NCBI GenBank assembly: GCA_050735975.1
Contig: JBOHVS010000383.1
Coordinates: 1-11,000 of the forward strand
Direction: 5' to 3'
From: DATMBL01 sp050735975
GTDB lineage: Bacteria; Desulfobacterota; Binatia; UBA9968
Length of the DNA stretch: 11,000 bases
Positions within the stretch are counted from its first letter, which is position 1. Each line of letters begins with the position of its first letter. The position numbers and the translations under genes were made by a program. The notes beneath the pieces were generated by a model. It had not been told where the DNA came from. It worked only from the letters and a program-made list of their open reading frames with translations, and searched no databases. Positions 1-6,299 of this stretch are shown here, piece by piece.

Positions 1-491
1 TCAAACGCGCCGGCATCGCTTATATCTTGCAGGACAATTCGGTATTCCCCAATATGACCGTCGAGGAAAACCTTTGGATGGGCGGCTATCTGACGGCGAG
101 TTCGGAGGCGGCAAGAGAGGCGGCCGAGCGCGTGTTTCAGAAGTATAAGCGGCTGGCCGAGCGCCGCAAGCAACCGGCACGCGTGCTCTCCGGCGGCGAA
201 CGGCGGCTGCTCGAGATCGCGCGCGCGCTGGTCATGGACCCGCGAATCCTGCTCGTCGACGAACCCTCCATCGGCCTCGAACCGCGCTACATCGAGATGG
301 TGTTCGAGATCCTCGCTGACCTGCAACGTGGCGAAGGCAAGGCGATCATCATGGTCGAGCAGAACGCCAAAAAAGGTCTCGAATTTTCCGACATCGGCTA
401 TCTATTAGTGTCCGGGTCCGTCGCCATGGCCGACACCGGCGACAATCTTCTCAAGCATCCGGATGTTGGGCGCCTGTTCCTCGGCGGCTGA
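1..491 (+). CDS. livF: Branched-chain amino acid ABC transporter ATP-binding protein, LivF-type (5' end outside window)
   Basis: This is the C-terminal two thirds of an ABC ATPase; the frame is open from base 3 with no start in the window, so the 5' end is missing. About 162 residues are visible: Q-loop (ILQDNSVFPNMTVEENL), signature LSGGERRLLEIARAL at about visible residues 62-76, Walker B ILLVDEP at about 82-88, then IIMVEQNAKKGLE. The VEQN in place of the usual switch histidine, together with the VFPNMTVEENL segment, is typical of LivF, the second ATPase of the LivFGHMJ branched-chain amino acid/amide importer. It would act at the inner face of the cytoplasmic membrane and energise uptake. 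The partner liv genes presumably lie to the left. The TGA stop is at 489-491 and a terminator-like hairpin follows. A related HAAT-family substrate (urea, amides) is possible. Confidence 0.9.
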   Translation, partial: KRAGIAYILQDNSVFPNMTVEENLWMGGYLTASSEAAREAAERVFQKYKRLAERRKQPARVLSGGERRLLEIARALVMDPRILLVDEPSIGLEPRYIEMVFEILADLQRGEGKAIIMVEQNAKKGLEFSDIGYLLVSGSVAMADTGDNLLKHPDVGRLFLGG

Positions 492-528
492 CACAGTGAT
501 TCCATCGCATCACGCTCTCCCACCGGCC

Positions 529-548
529 AAGCGCGTCGCGACGCTTTT
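529..548 (+). terminator. Possible rho-independent terminator after livF
   Basis: A GC-rich palindrome (GCGTCGCGACGC, 531?-543 region) sits inside a longer stem in which AAGC at the left faces TTTT at the right, giving a short hairpin followed by TTTTGTG. It starts 38 bases after the livF stop, where a terminator is expected. The stem has one mismatch and the T-run is short, so this is tentative. Confidence 0.35.
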
Positions 549-763
549 GTGCAGCGCGCATGTGCTCAGCATGACCGGCTTCGGCACGGTTTCCGCGTGT
601 AGGAATTTTTGGAGCGGGCGACCGGGATGCGACGTTGCCGAGCCGTAAAGCTTTCCCGGTTATGCTTCCCGCCCCAGACAAGTATAATGTGAATTGATAA
701 TTTGAAGTATATGTTCAAACGCGCATTGCGTCTCCCGGCGCCCGGCACCCAAACCTTCTTTCT

Positions 764-1021
764 ACTGTGATCTCCTATCGACACGGCTGTGACTCGACGC
801 ATCCAAGCCTGCGGGACTAAGATGTAATCGATGTGGTAAGGCCTCGCCTTATTTTTTAGGAGAAACAGGCTGTGCCGTGATTCCTTTCCATATTTTTCAG
901 CATGAAACTCATGGTACACGCTGACGACGTTGTGTCTTTCGCGAAACGTAAGGGCGAAGAGATCACCACATTCCAAACGCCTGGAAGAGAATTCCCGTGC
1001 ATTCTTTTTCACACGCTCATG
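764..1021 (-). pseudogene. Decayed fragment of an endonuclease/exonuclease/phosphatase (EEP) family gene
   Basis: The minus strand has an open frame whose middle reads VVSVYHEFHAEKYGKE, then a few residues later KARPYHIDYILVPQAW and RRVTAVSIGDH. This order (YH-x-F...GKE, PYHIDY-x-x-VP-x-AW, V-x-IG) matches my recollection of the C-terminal part of EEP-superfamily proteins, where a W...SDH-x-P segment should follow. Here that final catalytic Asp-His segment is missing: after GDH the frame continues as unrelated sequence to about 566. The N-terminal half of the domain is also missing, because the fragment begins at the stop codon of the LVIVD gene (1023-1025). I therefore read it as a truncated remnant. 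The rest of 492-1022 holds only the possible terminator and no other gene I can support. Family assignment is from memory of the motif. Confidence 0.5.
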
Positions 1022-1022
1022 C

Positions 1023-2207
1023 CTATTTGTATTCAATGACATCGAGGCCGCGCTCCTTGTCGGTCACCCACAGAAGACCGCGGTCGTCCTTGAAGACGTC
1101 GTTGGTCAGCGGCGCCGCCACCCCATCCCCCGGTTTCGGAATGAAGTAGCCCCGCTCTTTGGGATTCGCCGGATCGTTGATGTCGATGATACGAAGCCCG
1201 CCGGCGAACCAGGTGACGTAAAGCAGATTGTCCTCGTCCACGTTCTCGCGCAGTTGATGGGTGCCGAAGCGGACCTTGGCGGCCGGGTATGGCGTCGCCG
1301 ACTCCGGCAGGTAGTACGAGTGGAGCAGCTTCGGCTTGGCCAGATCGCTGACGTCCCAGGTGCGCAGCGGCGCATGCGGCTTGCCGGCGTCGGCGCCCCG
1401 GCGCGAGCGTTCCTCCTCCGTCGATACCGCGATGCGCTTGCCGCCGATCGGGTGCGGCACCTTGAGGAAGGTGTGGGTCGGCTCGGGAGAAGGCGGGTCA
1501 TATTCGTAGCGGGACAGCGTGCGCGGCGCATTGATGTCGCTCACGTCGACGATCGAGATGCCCGACATCCAGCAAGCGGCATACATCTCCGTGCCGCAGC
1601 GCATCGCGTGGTGCAGGCGGTGCTCGGCCCGCTTCGGGTGCGGCTCGTCGCCGCCCGCCACGTTCTGGCGCTCCATCGACCAGCGCGAAACCTCCACCGG
1701 CTTCGACGGATGGCGGATATCGTAGATGACCAGGATGTTGCCGACAAAGCCCGCCATTTCGCTGGAGATATAGGCGTAGTTCTCGTCCATGTCGAAGCGA
1801 TGCACACCCTTGCCGTAGGTTTTCACGAAGCTCACGAGCTTGGGGTTGGTCCGGTCCTTGACGTCATAGATGCGGAAGCCGCCGTCAGGGTATTCCTCGC
1901 GCCGGCCGTGGCCTCGCTCGAACTCGGAATTGACGACCATCAGATCGCCGACGATCCGCACCTTGTGCGAGTGCGACGATGGATGGTTGGGCATCAGGGT
2001 GCTAAGAATCTTCGGCTTGCGCGGGTCGGCAATATCGAGAATCGTCGTCCCCTGCGGCCGGTGCTGATGGCCGACGTAGGCATAGTTCCCGTCGATGACG
2101 ATCTGTCCGCCTCCCGCAAGCTCCATCCGGCAGAGATGGCGAATGTTCGACGATGCGCGCGGCGCAGTGCCGCTATCGCTTTCAGCGTCAAGCAGAACTT
2201 CGGTCAT
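1023..2207 (-). CDS. LVIVD-repeat beta-propeller protein
   Basis: A 394-residue protein built of repeated strands of the type (L/I)-x-(I/V)-x-D-(I/V)-x-D/x-P-x-x-P-K: TTILDIADPRKPKIL (about 54-68), FRIYDVKDRTNPKLV (111-125), ILVIYDIRHPSKPVEV (158-173), ISIVDVSDINAPRTL (217-231), LRTWDVSDLAKPKLL (281-295) and LRIIDINDPANPKER (338-352), ending in LDVIEYK. These are LVIVD repeats, expected to fold as a beta-propeller. Conserved-looking histidines sit between blades (HSHK at 79-82, HRF at 136-138, LHHAM at 198-202, PTHTF at 243-247, THQL at 316-319) and might bind a metal, which is inference. No signal peptide or membrane segment is visible. The ATG is well placed: GGGAGG lies a few bases upstream on the minus strand. 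It appears to be a single gene. Enzymatic role, if any, is unknown. A degraded copy of one segment lies near 4090-4199. Confidence 0.85.
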   Translation of the reverse strand: MTEVLLDAESDSGTAPRASSNIRHLCRMELAGGGQIVIDGNYAYVGHQHRPQGTTILDIADPRKPKILSTLMPNHPSSHSHKVRIVGDLMVVNSEFERGHGRREEYPDGGFRIYDVKDRTNPKLVSFVKTYGKGVHRFDMDENYAYISSEMAGFVGNILVIYDIRHPSKPVEVSRWSMERQNVAGGDEPHPKRAEHRLHHAMRCGTEMYAACWMSGISIVDVSDINAPRTLSRYEYDPPSPEPTHTFLKVPHPIGGKRIAVSTEEERSRRGADAGKPHAPLRTWDVSDLAKPKLLHSYYLPESATPYPAAKVRFGTHQLRENVDEDNLLYVTWFAGGLRIIDINDPANPKERGYFIPKPGDGVAAPLTNDVFKDDRGLLWVTDKERGLDVIEYK

Positions 2208-2394
2208 GTTGCACCTCCCATGGAATTTGCCGGCGACTGTGGCCGGCGGCGATTAATCACCGTAATATGATCGGAATTTCTTGTTTTGGCTATGGCCGTC
2301 GACACCTCACGAATGGCCACTCCCAATTGCATGCCACGCCATTTGAGATCCCGATGCGAGCGCCAAAATGAGGGTGTTGTCGCTGGACGTGGCT

Positions 2395-3606
2395 TCAGTT
2401 TTCTTTAATTCCAAACATTGCCCGCACCTTGCCGGCGCCGATCAGTTGTTTGAAGATGGTGTAGTCCTTCGTCTCGAAGCGGATGCGTCCAGCGGGAATG
2501 GCCGGGCTGATGCGAAGTTTCTCGGCAAACGCAACGACACTTGCCGGGTGCGATTTCTTCGTGAGGCGCGTCGTTTTCCAGGCCGTTGCAGGGATCAGCG
2601 CCTCGCATGCGAGTTTGTCCGCCTCCTTCTCGCACTTGTCTTTTCCCCCTTCCGTCAAATCGTCAAAGAACGCGTCCACGCCGTCCTTGTCCAAGTTTAG
2701 CGCCACGTGCGCCAGCTCGTGGTAGAGGGTAAACCAGAAATTGTCCAGCCGGTCATGCCGCAGCGTCAGCGCGACAATTACGGAGCCGTCCGGCAGTTTG
2801 AGCGCCGCTCCATCAAGGTACGTCTTCGGCAGGTGGCGTTCGCAGACTAGATGAATGCCGGACTTGTTCAGGAATTCCTTTGCCAGCACCGGGCCGGAAT
2901 CCAGATAGCTCAACCGGACCAACTCGCGTAGAAACTCCGCTGTCACCGTGCCCGGCTTGTAGGCGGGAAGGGATTCGCGCAGTGCCAGATTCGCTACCCG
3001 GAGGCGCCAGGCCGTCAGCGCGTGCTCATCGTGTTTGCTGCCATCCCGCACATGCTGGCGGTTAAGCGCGGGCATCAGAGCATTCGGTCCAAGCGCACCT
3101 ACGAAGTTGTTGAGCAGATCTTCTAGCTGGAGCTTCGCCTCCCTCACCGTCCCCTGAAAGCCGGCGAACCAGCCCCGCTTCACCATCTCCCCCACGGGAA
3201 AGTGGCGGCTGTGCTGGAGCGCTGCATCCGAGGGCAGCTTTGCTCCTGGCTCCTTGAGGAGCACTTCCGCCGGAATACCGAGCCCTTTCACCAGATTGCG
3301 GATCATCGTGAGGCTCAGCGTTCGCTGGCCGGAGATAATCTCCGACACTTTGGACGCGCTGCCGAGGTAGGGGATCAAGTCTTTCGCTTTCAGCCCCTGC
3401 TGCTCCATGCGGAACTTGATTGCCGAGACCGGATCGGGCAGGTCCATGGGATACTGCTCCTCCTCGTAGCGTTCGACGAGGAGGCACAGCAATTCGATCT
3501 CCTCTCCCTCGGCGGAAGTCGGTTCGGGATCGTTCTCCATGAGAACATCGATCCGTCGCAGAGCTGCAGCGTAGTCGGCTTCATTGCGAATGATCTTGGG
3601 TTTCAA
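2395..3606 (-). CDS. higA: HigA-type antitoxin fused to an ImmA/IrrE metallopeptidase domain
   Basis: From a TTG at 3606 the product is 403 residues. The N-terminus (KPKIIRNEADYAAALRRID) is characteristic of the COG5499 HigA antitoxin group. An XRE helix-turn-helix follows at about 61-118 (FRMEQQGLKAKDLIPYLGS, then KVSEIISGQRTLSLTMI), which should bind the operon's own promoter. The C-terminal half is an ImmA/IrrE-like zinc peptidase: HELAH at about 296-300 (zinc-binding HExxH) and EKEADKLACEALIP with the likely third ligand near residue 328. HigA antitoxins of this group are usually about 130 residues, so this is a long fusion form. It starts 13 bases after the higB stop and both genes share one operon. 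A longer reading from an ATG at 3657 would overlap higB by 38 bases and lacks a matching ribosome-binding site. The peptidase could sense or process a regulator, which is inference. Confidence 0.85.
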   Translation of the reverse strand: MKPKIIRNEADYAAALRRIDVLMENDPEPTSAEGEEIELLCLLVERYEEEQYPMDLPDPVSAIKFRMEQQGLKAKDLIPYLGSASKVSEIISGQRTLSLTMIRNLVKGLGIPAEVLLKEPGAKLPSDAALQHSRHFPVGEMVKRGWFAGFQGTVREAKLQLEDLLNNFVGALGPNALMPALNRQHVRDGSKHDEHALTAWRLRVANLALRESLPAYKPGTVTAEFLRELVRLSYLDSGPVLAKEFLNKSGIHLVCERHLPKTYLDGAALKLPDGSVIVALTLRHDRLDNFWFTLYHELAHVALNLDKDGVDAFFDDLTEGGKDKCEKEADKLACEALIPATAWKTTRLTKKSHPASVVAFAEKLRISPAIPAGRIRFETKDYTIFKQLIGAGKVRAMFGIKEN

Positions 3607-3612
3607 AGTCGG

Positions 3613-3620
3613 CCTCCTTT
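3613..3620 (-). promoter_or_regulatory. Strong Shine-Dalgarno that fixes the higA start at TTG
   Basis: On the minus strand the higB stop TGA (3622-3620) runs directly into AAAGGAGG, then six bases, then TTG at 3606. The near-perfect anti-16S match and spacing support TTG, not the in-frame upstream ATG, as the higA start. The arrangement suggests translational coupling of antitoxin to toxin. Confidence 0.75.
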
Positions 3621-3913
3621 CAAATCGTGTTTGCATCGATCTTGTCGTATTCGACATGGGTTCCTATAAAGCGGACAAAGACGATTCCAACCTTGTAAGC
3701 AATCTTCACCACCAGCCGGTATTTATTCCCGCCGATGTTGAAAATTACCCGGTTGCCCGCCACCACATCCGCGCTCCCGAAAGCCTTCTTCACGTCGGCG
3801 AAACTGGCCCACTTCGCCCGGCTCACTTCCGCAAACCAGGCATCCAGTGGCGTCTTGGCCGGAGGGTGCCTCTCCGAGAAGTCGCGCAGTGGTTTGCGGC
3901 TGATAATGTGCAT
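3620..3913 (-). CDS. higB: HigB-type (RelE-like) toxin, COG4680 group
   Basis: A 97-residue protein, full length for the family. It starts MHIISRKPLRDFSERHP, has LDAWFAEVSRAKWASFADVK in the middle, then NRVIFNIGGNKYRLVVKI and VRFIGTHVEYDKID at the end. These blocks (N-K-Y-R-L-V-V and F-I-G-T-H-x-E-Y-D-K-I) are the signature of the HigB toxins that pair with COG5499 antitoxins. The family folds like RelE and cleaves mRNA on the ribosome; here that activity is inferred from homology. It is the first gene of a two-gene operon with higA directly downstream, the toxin-first order usual for higBA. The ATG is preceded by AGGGA five or so bases upstream. An AT-rich dyad just upstream may be the operator. 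Confidence 0.9.
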   Translation of the reverse strand: MHIISRKPLRDFSERHPPAKTPLDAWFAEVSRAKWASFADVKKAFGSADVVAGNRVIFNIGGNKYRLVVKIAYKVGIVFVRFIGTHVEYDKIDANTI

Positions 3914-3921
3914 TGTTCCCT

Positions 3922-3936
3922 AAATTGATTTAATTT
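3922..3936. promoter_or_regulatory. AT-rich dyad upstream of higB, candidate HigA operator
   Basis: AAATTGATTTAATTT has 5-bp inverted arms (AAATT/AATTT) around GATTT and begins 9 bases upstream of the higB start codon. HigA proteins repress their operon by binding palindromes at the promoter, and this is the only obvious dyad in that position. I could not define convincing -35/-10 boxes. Confidence 0.3.
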
Positions 3937-4067
3937 GCAACATAAACTTCCCATTTTGGGAATAATACCCGTATCTCCGGTTCGCGTTCTTGCAAAAGCG
4001 CATCTCCACCGCTTCCATCCGAAATTCCGTCTCGCCCAACAACCGACGCCGCGGCCCCGCGCACGTC

Positions 4068-4200
4068 GAGGTTACCGGTGACCACGTCGGCGGTCAGTGG
4101 CGATGAGCTCGCCATCGATCGGGTGCGGCACCTGGGTCGGTTCCGGGCAGCGCGGGTAATAGTTCCGGAATTCCAAAAACTTGGAAGCCCCCTCGCAATC
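4068..4200 (-). pseudogene. Faint remnant of a second LVIVD-type gene
   Basis: The minus strand reads FRNYYPRCPEPTQVPHPIDG followed by ELIATDRRRG and then a stop. The intact LVIVD protein at 1023-2207 has, in the same order, YDPPSPEPTHTFLKVPHPIG followed by GKRIAVSTEEE. At DNA level, CGATCGGGTGCGGCACCT (18 bases) is identical in both places (around 1446-1462 and 4117-4135), and GGGTCGG continues on the same side after a deletion of roughly 12 bases in this copy. No open gene remains around it. I call it a decayed fragment of a paralogue; the similarity is short and could be overread. Confidence 0.4.
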
Positions 4201-4260
4201 TGACCTTGAACTTTTGAATCACTGCGAGATCTTAAATGTCTGGAACGATCCGGTTCTTAC

Positions 4261-4290
4261 TGTTGCCTATTGCCTCAGGCCTCATGCCTA
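4261..4290. repeat. Heptanucleotide tandem repeat GCCTNNN x4
   Basis: GCCT recurs at 4265, 4272, 4279 and 4286, an exact 7-base period (GCCTATT GCCTCAG GCCTCAT GCCTACT). It belongs to a larger short-repeat block that continues to 4447. No open gene covers it. It resembles the short tandemly repeated repetitive (STRR) sequences of other bacterial genomes. Confidence 0.6.
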
Positions 4291-4299
4291 CTTGAGAGC

Positions 4300-4447
4300 G
4301 AACCGTTGGAACGACTTGAACGATTGGAACTATCGGAACCGCCGGTCGATTGTATAACGTTTTGAACGGAGCATCGCGGTTGAACGGCTTGAACGTTTTG
4401 AACTCTCTGGAGTACTACGTTGAACTCTTGAACGTTGAACCTTGAAC
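4300..4447. repeat. Degenerate GAAC-based short tandem repeats with 9-bp then 7-bp period
   Basis: GAAC occurs at 4300, 4309, 4318, 4327 and 4336 (exact 9-base steps), then in a second phased block at 4364, 4382, 4391 and 4400 (steps of 18, 9, 9; a degenerate TAAC at 4355 extends it). The tail changes step: 4422, 4430, 4437, 4444 (8, 7, 7), the last being TTGAACN heptamers. On the other strand the unit reads GTTCNANNN. Together with the GCCT heptamers and stray TTGAA copies near 4206-4247, this fills most of the gene-free stretch 3914-4501. The rest of that stretch holds the possible higBA operator and the LVIVD remnant. Confidence 0.75.
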
Positions 4448-4501
4448 CGGCGTAAGCCCAAGCCTTTAAAAGCCTGTCCCCTTTTCTCCCCCGCGAGTCG
4501 C

Positions 4502-5785
4502 TCAAAGCTGCTCGTTGAACAGATAGAAAAAGTGATCCTTGAGAGTGTGAAAAACGCCCCGTCCAGACCACGACTCGAGTTGGAGCTCGACGCAGTCCTT
4601 GAGGTCGCGCTCAAAAATCACCTCGAGCTCGCGCGCGAGCGCAGCGTCGAGGAAGCCGATCGTGATCTCGTCGTTGATCTCGAAGGCGCGGTCGTCGAAA
4701 TTGGTGGAGCCGAGCGCGCACCACACGCCGTCGACAGTCATGACCTTCTGATGCAGCAGGGTCTTGGGGTTTTCGAAGATGCGCACGCCGCAGGCCAGCA
4801 GCTTCTCAAAATTGCGGTGTGCCGCGTGCTGCACCATCGGCATGTCGGAGGCTTCCGCCGAAGGCACCATCACGCGCGCGTCCACACCGCGCGCAACTGC
4901 TTTGCCATACGCATCGATCGCCTCGGGCTCCGGCAGGAAGTAAGGGTTCTGGATCCAGAGCCGCTTTTTCGCGCAGCAGATCACGGCATGATGCAGGATC
5001 TTCACCGCAGGAGCGGACCCTTCGGGCTTGGCGTGCGCGACGTGCGCGAGGACTTCGCCTGCGGGCTCGAGCGCGGGAAATACCTCGTCGCCGGCGAAGA
5101 GCTCGCTGGTTTCCTCGACCCAGTTCTCGCTGAACACGGCCTGCACGGCGTGCACGGCGGGTCCGCGCAGCCGCACGCCGATGTCACGCCAGTGGTCCCG
5201 GTCCTGACCGTTGCCGAGCCAGCAGTCGACGATGCAGTGGCCGCACACCAGCGCGGTGCGGCCGTCGAGCACCACGATCTTGCGGTGGTCGCGCTCGTTG
5301 ATGACGCCGATGTTGAGCAAGTGCCTGGGATGGAATTTCGTCACTTTGCAGCCGCACTCGCGCAACCGCCGCTCGGTTTCGTTGCCCATTTTCTCCGTGC
5401 CGGTCGCATCGAGCAGCACGCGCACCGTGACTCCCGCCCGCGCCCGCTCGCAGAGCGCATCGGCGACTCGGGTGCCAAGTTTCCCCTCTTTCCAGAGAAA
5501 GGTCTCGAAATGCACCGAACGTTCGGCCGACGCTATCTCCTCCATCATGACGTCGAAGAACGCGCCGTTCTCAAAAATTTCAACGCTGTTACCCCCGACA
5601 GGCGTGCCTAGGCACAGACCCGCGAGCGAGCTCACCAGCTTTTCGATCGGCTCATCCGACTCGATGCGCAGATGCGGACTGCGGTGCCTTTTGATCGACC
5701 AGATGATGAGAAGAAGGACGAGGATGATCGCAACCAGCAGGCCGATCACCAGCAGGGCACGCGCGGGATCAGAAATAATGGTCAT
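4502..5785 (-). CDS. cls: Cardiolipin synthase / phospholipase D-like protein
   Basis: A 427-residue membrane-anchored phospholipase D-superfamily enzyme. Residues about 9-31 form one hydrophobic segment (ALLVIGLLVAIILVLLLIIW) followed by basic residues, so the catalytic part should face the cytoplasm. Two HKD motifs are intact: H167-R-K169...D174 (RDHRKIVVLDG) with a following GHCIVD, and H345-Q-K347...D352 (LHQKVMTVDG) with GSTNFDDRAF. The paired HKD domains and the WIQNPYFLPEPE segment fit bacterial cardiolipin synthases, which join two phosphatidylglycerols, or a related PLD transferase. Length is slightly short of the approximately 480 residues of two-TM ClsA and suits the one-TM types. 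The ATG has no clear Shine-Dalgarno. Its first 17 bases overlap the open tail of the truncated DUF499 frame, so the original promoter may have been lost or replaced at that junction. Confidence 0.85.
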   Translation of the reverse strand: MTIISDPARALLVIGLLVAIILVLLLIIWSIKRHRSPHLRIESDEPIEKLVSSLAGLCLGTPVGGNSVEIFENGAFFDVMMEEIASAERSVHFETFLWKEGKLGTRVADALCERARAGVTVRVLLDATGTEKMGNETERRLRECGCKVTKFHPRHLLNIGVINERDHRKIVVLDGRTALVCGHCIVDCWLGNGQDRDHWRDIGVRLRGPAVHAVQAVFSENWVEETSELFAGDEVFPALEPAGEVLAHVAHAKPEGSAPAVKILHHAVICCAKKRLWIQNPYFLPEPEAIDAYGKAVARGVDARVMVPSAEASDMPMVQHAAHRNFEKLLACGVRIFENPKTLLHQKVMTVDGVWCALGSTNFDDRAFEINDEITIGFLDAALARELEVIFERDLKDCVELQLESWSGRGVFHTLKDHFFYLFNEQL

Positions 5786-6299
5786 TACAAACTGTTAGTC
5801 CCGGTCCTGCTGCTCTCCACGGTTGTTTGAGTGTCCGACTTTTCCCGTCGTGTGAGGTAACCTCCATCCCTTTTTCCACGTCGAGCTTATCGAAACAGAG
5901 TGCCGCGACACGGCATTTAGGCGGACGTTGTCCGATGGCCTGAACGAATTCCTCTACGGTGGGGAGCTTCGGAAGTTTATCTGGATCGTGCACGAGGTGG
6001 CGGAGAGTGATCAACGTATGAGTCTTGCCGCCGCCGTAGGTCAGTTCCAATTGGCGGACGGCTTTGTCGTTTTTACCGGCTAGCCGGAGAACAACATCAC
6101 GTACAAGTTGGCGCAGATTGTACGTAGGAAACGTCAATGCAAAGAAGTTCTCTGCCTTTTCGTAAACCGGCCGCTTGCCCCGCTGCATGATGACTTCATA
6201 GAGATCAGCCGCGAACATATGCAGCGGCAGTTCCCCTGAACGCAAGTCGTCGCGGAGCTTTACGACTTCATGCCAGGGTTTCCAGGGTAGTTTAGCCAT
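5769..6299 (-). pseudogene. Truncated DUF499-type AAA ATPase
   Basis: The start is recognisable as a DUF499-family ATPase: WKPWHEVVKLRDDLRSGEL, MFAADLYEVIMQRG, FFALTFPTYNLRQLVRDV, then LELTYGGGKTHTLITL (P-loop-like GGGKT near residues 89-93), RVAALCFDKLDVEKGME and LKQPW at about 157-161. Intact family members, as I recall them, run to roughly 1000 residues with LKQPWS-x-x-A continuing the ATPase domain. Here homology stops at the codon for W (about base 5817) and 15 unrelated residues lead to a stop at 5769. The ATG at 6299 overlaps the end of the DUF1016 gene as ATGGCTAA, so the two were co-translated; GGGGGAGA precedes it. DUF499 ATPases occur in anti-phage-type gene clusters with DUF1156 methyltransferases. 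This copy has lost at least four fifths of its length and should be inactive as an ATPase system. Confidence 0.8.

Noticed and set aside
660..720. TATAAT-containing sequence near 682 as a promoter
   Set aside because: No acceptable -35 at 16-18 bases and no gene follows on that strand.
2229..2247. GCCGGC...GCCGGC hairpin between the LVIVD gene and higA as a terminator or riboswitch
   Set aside because: A 6-bp stem without a T-run, in the 5' leader of the LVIVD gene; such GC palindromes are common at this base composition. The gap 2208-2394 shows nothing else.
930..2270. A 446-codon open frame on the + strand opposite the LVIVD gene
   Set aside because: It is a GC-rich antisense shadow: the product is a low-complexity R/V/H/A-rich string with no recognisable motif, while the opposite frame has repeats, a Shine-Dalgarno and a family match.
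3607..3657. The in-frame ATG at 3657 as the start of higA
   Set aside because: It would overlap higB by 38 bases, has no Shine-Dalgarno and adds residues not typical of the HigA N-terminus; TTG at 3606 has AAAGGAGG at ideal spacing.
4300..4447. CRISPR array suggested by regularly spaced GTTC words
   Set aside because: Units are only 7-9 bases with no conserved long repeat and no spacer-length gaps, and there are no cas genes nearby.
4442..5611. A 389-codon open frame on the + strand opposite the cardiolipin synthase
   Set aside because: Antisense to two intact HKD motifs and a transmembrane segment; no ribosome-binding site and no motif of its own.
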